Assembly (NCBI GenBank): GCA_017882285.1 | Contig: JADGPS010000012.1 | Location: forward strand, 1 to 51,156 | Direction: 5' to 3' | DNA from: Paludibacter sp. | GTDB lineage: Bacteria; Bacteroidota; Bacteroidia; Bacteroidales; Paludibacteraceae | DNA: 51,156 bases | Program-made: the position numbers and the translations under genes | In this document: piece by piece, positions 49,916-51,156 of the stretch | Numbering within the stretch: position 1 is the first letter of the stretch | How the letters are laid out: each line of letters opens with the position of its first letter | The notes under the pieces: model-generated | Told to the model about the DNA's origin: nothing | Databases searched by the model: none | Seen by the model: the letters and a program-made list of their open reading frames with translations, nothing else

Positions 49916-50869
49916 ATGTTTCAAACAAAAGTACAGATTTCTTCTTCGCCCTTGAAAATAGGTTATGAAAATCGGGTTATGACGATGGGTTCGTGCTTTG
50001 CCGAGAATATTAGCAAGAAATTGAATGATGTCTTTTTCCTGACCGATATCAATCCGTTTGGTGTGCTTTACAATCCGGTTTCTATATCTAACAGCATTGA
50101 ACTGTTGATTCACAATAAACCCTTTACTGAAAAGGATTTATTTCAGAACAAGGGGTTGTGGCAAAGCTTCTCGCATAGCAGTTTGTTTTCGGCAACGACA
50201 GCCGAAAAATGTCTTGAAAACATCAACGACCGACTTAGTAACGCGTCTGATTTCCTCGCCAAAACCAACTTTTTACTGATAACATTTGGTACCGCTTGGA
50301 TTTATGAAGAACAAAAGAGTGGGAGTGTGGTGTCCAATTGTCATAAACTGCCTGCAACGGCTTTTTTCAGAAGAAGATTAACTGTTGAAGAAATTGTTGC
50401 AGGATATTCAAAACTAATAAACGAATTAACCAATAAACTGCAACAGTTAAAACTAATATTTAGCGTCAGCCCCATTCGCCACTGGAAAGACGGGGCACAC
50501 GAAAACAACATAAGCAAAAGCATTTTGTTGTTAGCTATTGACGAACTTCAAAAGCAGTTCGAACAAGTTCATTATTTTCCGGCTTACGAAATTCAACTGG
50601 ACGAATTGCGTGATTACCGCTTTTATGCCCCGGATATGCTGCATCCGTCCGACGTGGCTGTAGATTATATCTGGGAGAAATTCTGCGAAACCTATTTCGA
50701 CGCACAAACCTCAAAAATAAAGAAGGAATTGGAACAATTAGCGGCTGACTTATCGCATCGCCCGTTGTTTCCCGACTCGGAGAAATATCAGAAATTTCAG
50801 GCGAATATCACGAAAAAGAAAGAGGAATTAATAGCATGTTATCCGTTTCTGAATGATCGGTTGAAATAA
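49916..50869 (+). CDS. GSCFA-domain protein
   Basis: A 317-aa protein with the family signature MTMGSCFAENI at 22-32 (GSCFA 25-29), which suggests an SGNH/GDSL-like hydrolase with the Ser of GSCFA as nucleophile. Later conserved pieces are INPFGVLYNPVSI, FGTAWIY, FSVSPIRHWKDGAHENNISKS and the LHPSDVAVDYIWEKF segment. It lies 15 bp after the pseudouridine synthase gene and is probably in its operon. The substrate is unknown. Confidence 0.9.
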   Translation: MFQTKVQISSSPLKIGYENRVMTMGSCFAENISKKLNDVFFLTDINPFGVLYNPVSISNSIELLIHNKPFTEKDLFQNKGLWQSFSHSSLFSATTAEKCLENINDRLSNASDFLAKTNFLLITFGTAWIYEEQKSGSVVSNCHKLPATAFFRRRLTVEEIVAGYSKLINELTNKLQQLKLIFSVSPIRHWKDGAHENNISKSILLLAIDELQKQFEQVHYFPAYEIQLDELRDYRFYAPDMLHPSDVAVDYIWEKFCETYFDAQTSKIKKELEQLAADLSHRPLFPDSEKYQKFQANITKKKEELIACYPFLNDRLK

Positions 50870-50949
50870 CCCTATTTTTTGCGGGAGCTTCATTGTCCGC
50901 CCAGTCCTTCCTGATATATACCCTCAATTATAGTTTAAAATGGTGCGAA

Positions 50950-51069
50950 CTGTCGGTGGAACCTACCTGCCGCCGGCAAGTTTGCAATTCCACCTCTTGT
51001 ATTCTTAGCACTTGCCTGCGGCAGGCAAGTCCTCGTAGTACAAGAGTTGGGATTAAAAGAAAATCCCAA
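50950..51069. repeat. REP-like nested palindromes near the right edge
   Basis: Inner palindrome ACTTGCCTGC-G-GCAGGCAAGT (51010-51030) sits within outer arms CTCTTGTA (50994-51001) and TACAAGAG (51039-51046) with matching 8-nt gaps. It is followed by the hairpin TTGGGATT / AATCCCAA (51047-51069) and preceded by TGCCGCCGGCA near 50968. No gene is visible in 50870-51156. Confidence 0.6.
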
Positions 51070-51156
51070 CAACCAAGACTGATCTTTTGCACATTTAATC
51101 AGTGTTAGATATATCCGACTGGATGGGGTGCCTTTTTTCCCTGATAGTTTTATCGT

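Noticed and set aside
50893-51108. 71-aa plus-strand frame at the right edge
   Set aside because: It runs through palindromic repeats and has no protein-like features.

Overview
The window looks like chromosome from an anaerobic Bacteroidales-type bacterium. Supporting signs are an AT-rich sequence, promoters with the Bacteroidetes -7 box TAnnTTTG, and family content typical of that group: DUF1573, DUF4301, GSCFA, GGGtGRT, LptC next to CoaX, an HU-related histone-like protein, and an RND pump with a PG0541-type partner. The presence of MeaB suggests a methylmalonyl-CoA (propionate or succinate) pathway. I saw no rRNA, tRNA or CRISPR array.

Layout. 1-4.0 kb: a secreted GH9 glycoside hydrolase cut by the left edge (it runs off the window, so its C-terminus is missing), a small membrane protein built of hydrophobic pentads, and a membrane-anchored LytTR regulator. 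Four GGGATAAACGG-like direct repeats spaced 20, 20 and 21 bp sit between the last two and look like LytTR sites. 4.2-12.9 kb: a defence island, all on the minus strand. It holds a decayed type IIG-like methylase tail, a GHKL ATPase with a PD-(D/E)XK nuclease-like C-terminus, a type III restriction subunit (Res) and its methylase (Mod), then a SLATT membrane effector and a SMODS CD-NTase (a minimal CBASS-like pair). A hairpin repeat related to the terminator of a housekeeping gene occurs on both sides of the island, and a truncated copy of that gene (GGGtGRT) sits at its upstream edge.

14.4-17.2 kb: an HU-like protein, the intact GGGtGRT gene and a NifU-like Fe-S scaffold protein. 17.3-29.3 kb: mostly housekeeping genes. 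These are a GNAT acetyltransferase, an M20D amidohydrolase, two tandem DUF1573 proteins, MeaB, an orphan DNA methylase, coaX / outer-membrane barrel / lptC, an isolated hisG, two paralogous mini-lipoproteins (one only 53 aa) and an acyl-CoA synthetase. 29.5-39.5 kb: pheT, a MetY-type sulfhydrylase, a cyclophilin lipoprotein, DUF4301, a DUF6340-like lipoprotein, a metallo-beta-lactamase-fold hydrolase, an RsmF-like rRNA methylase, a decayed HIT-family gene and a small HTH protein.

39.9-46.7 kb: a TetR-TolC-MFP-RND-PG0541 efflux operon. 46.7-51.2 kb: an EamA transporter, a small unknown protein, RlmB, an RluA-type pseudouridine synthase and a GSCFA protein. The right edge carries REP-like nested palindromes.

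The most unusual material is the 4.2-13 kb island, especially the GHKL-ATPase/nuclease gene placed behind a type III R-M pair, and the LytTR/pentad-protein module with its phased repeats.
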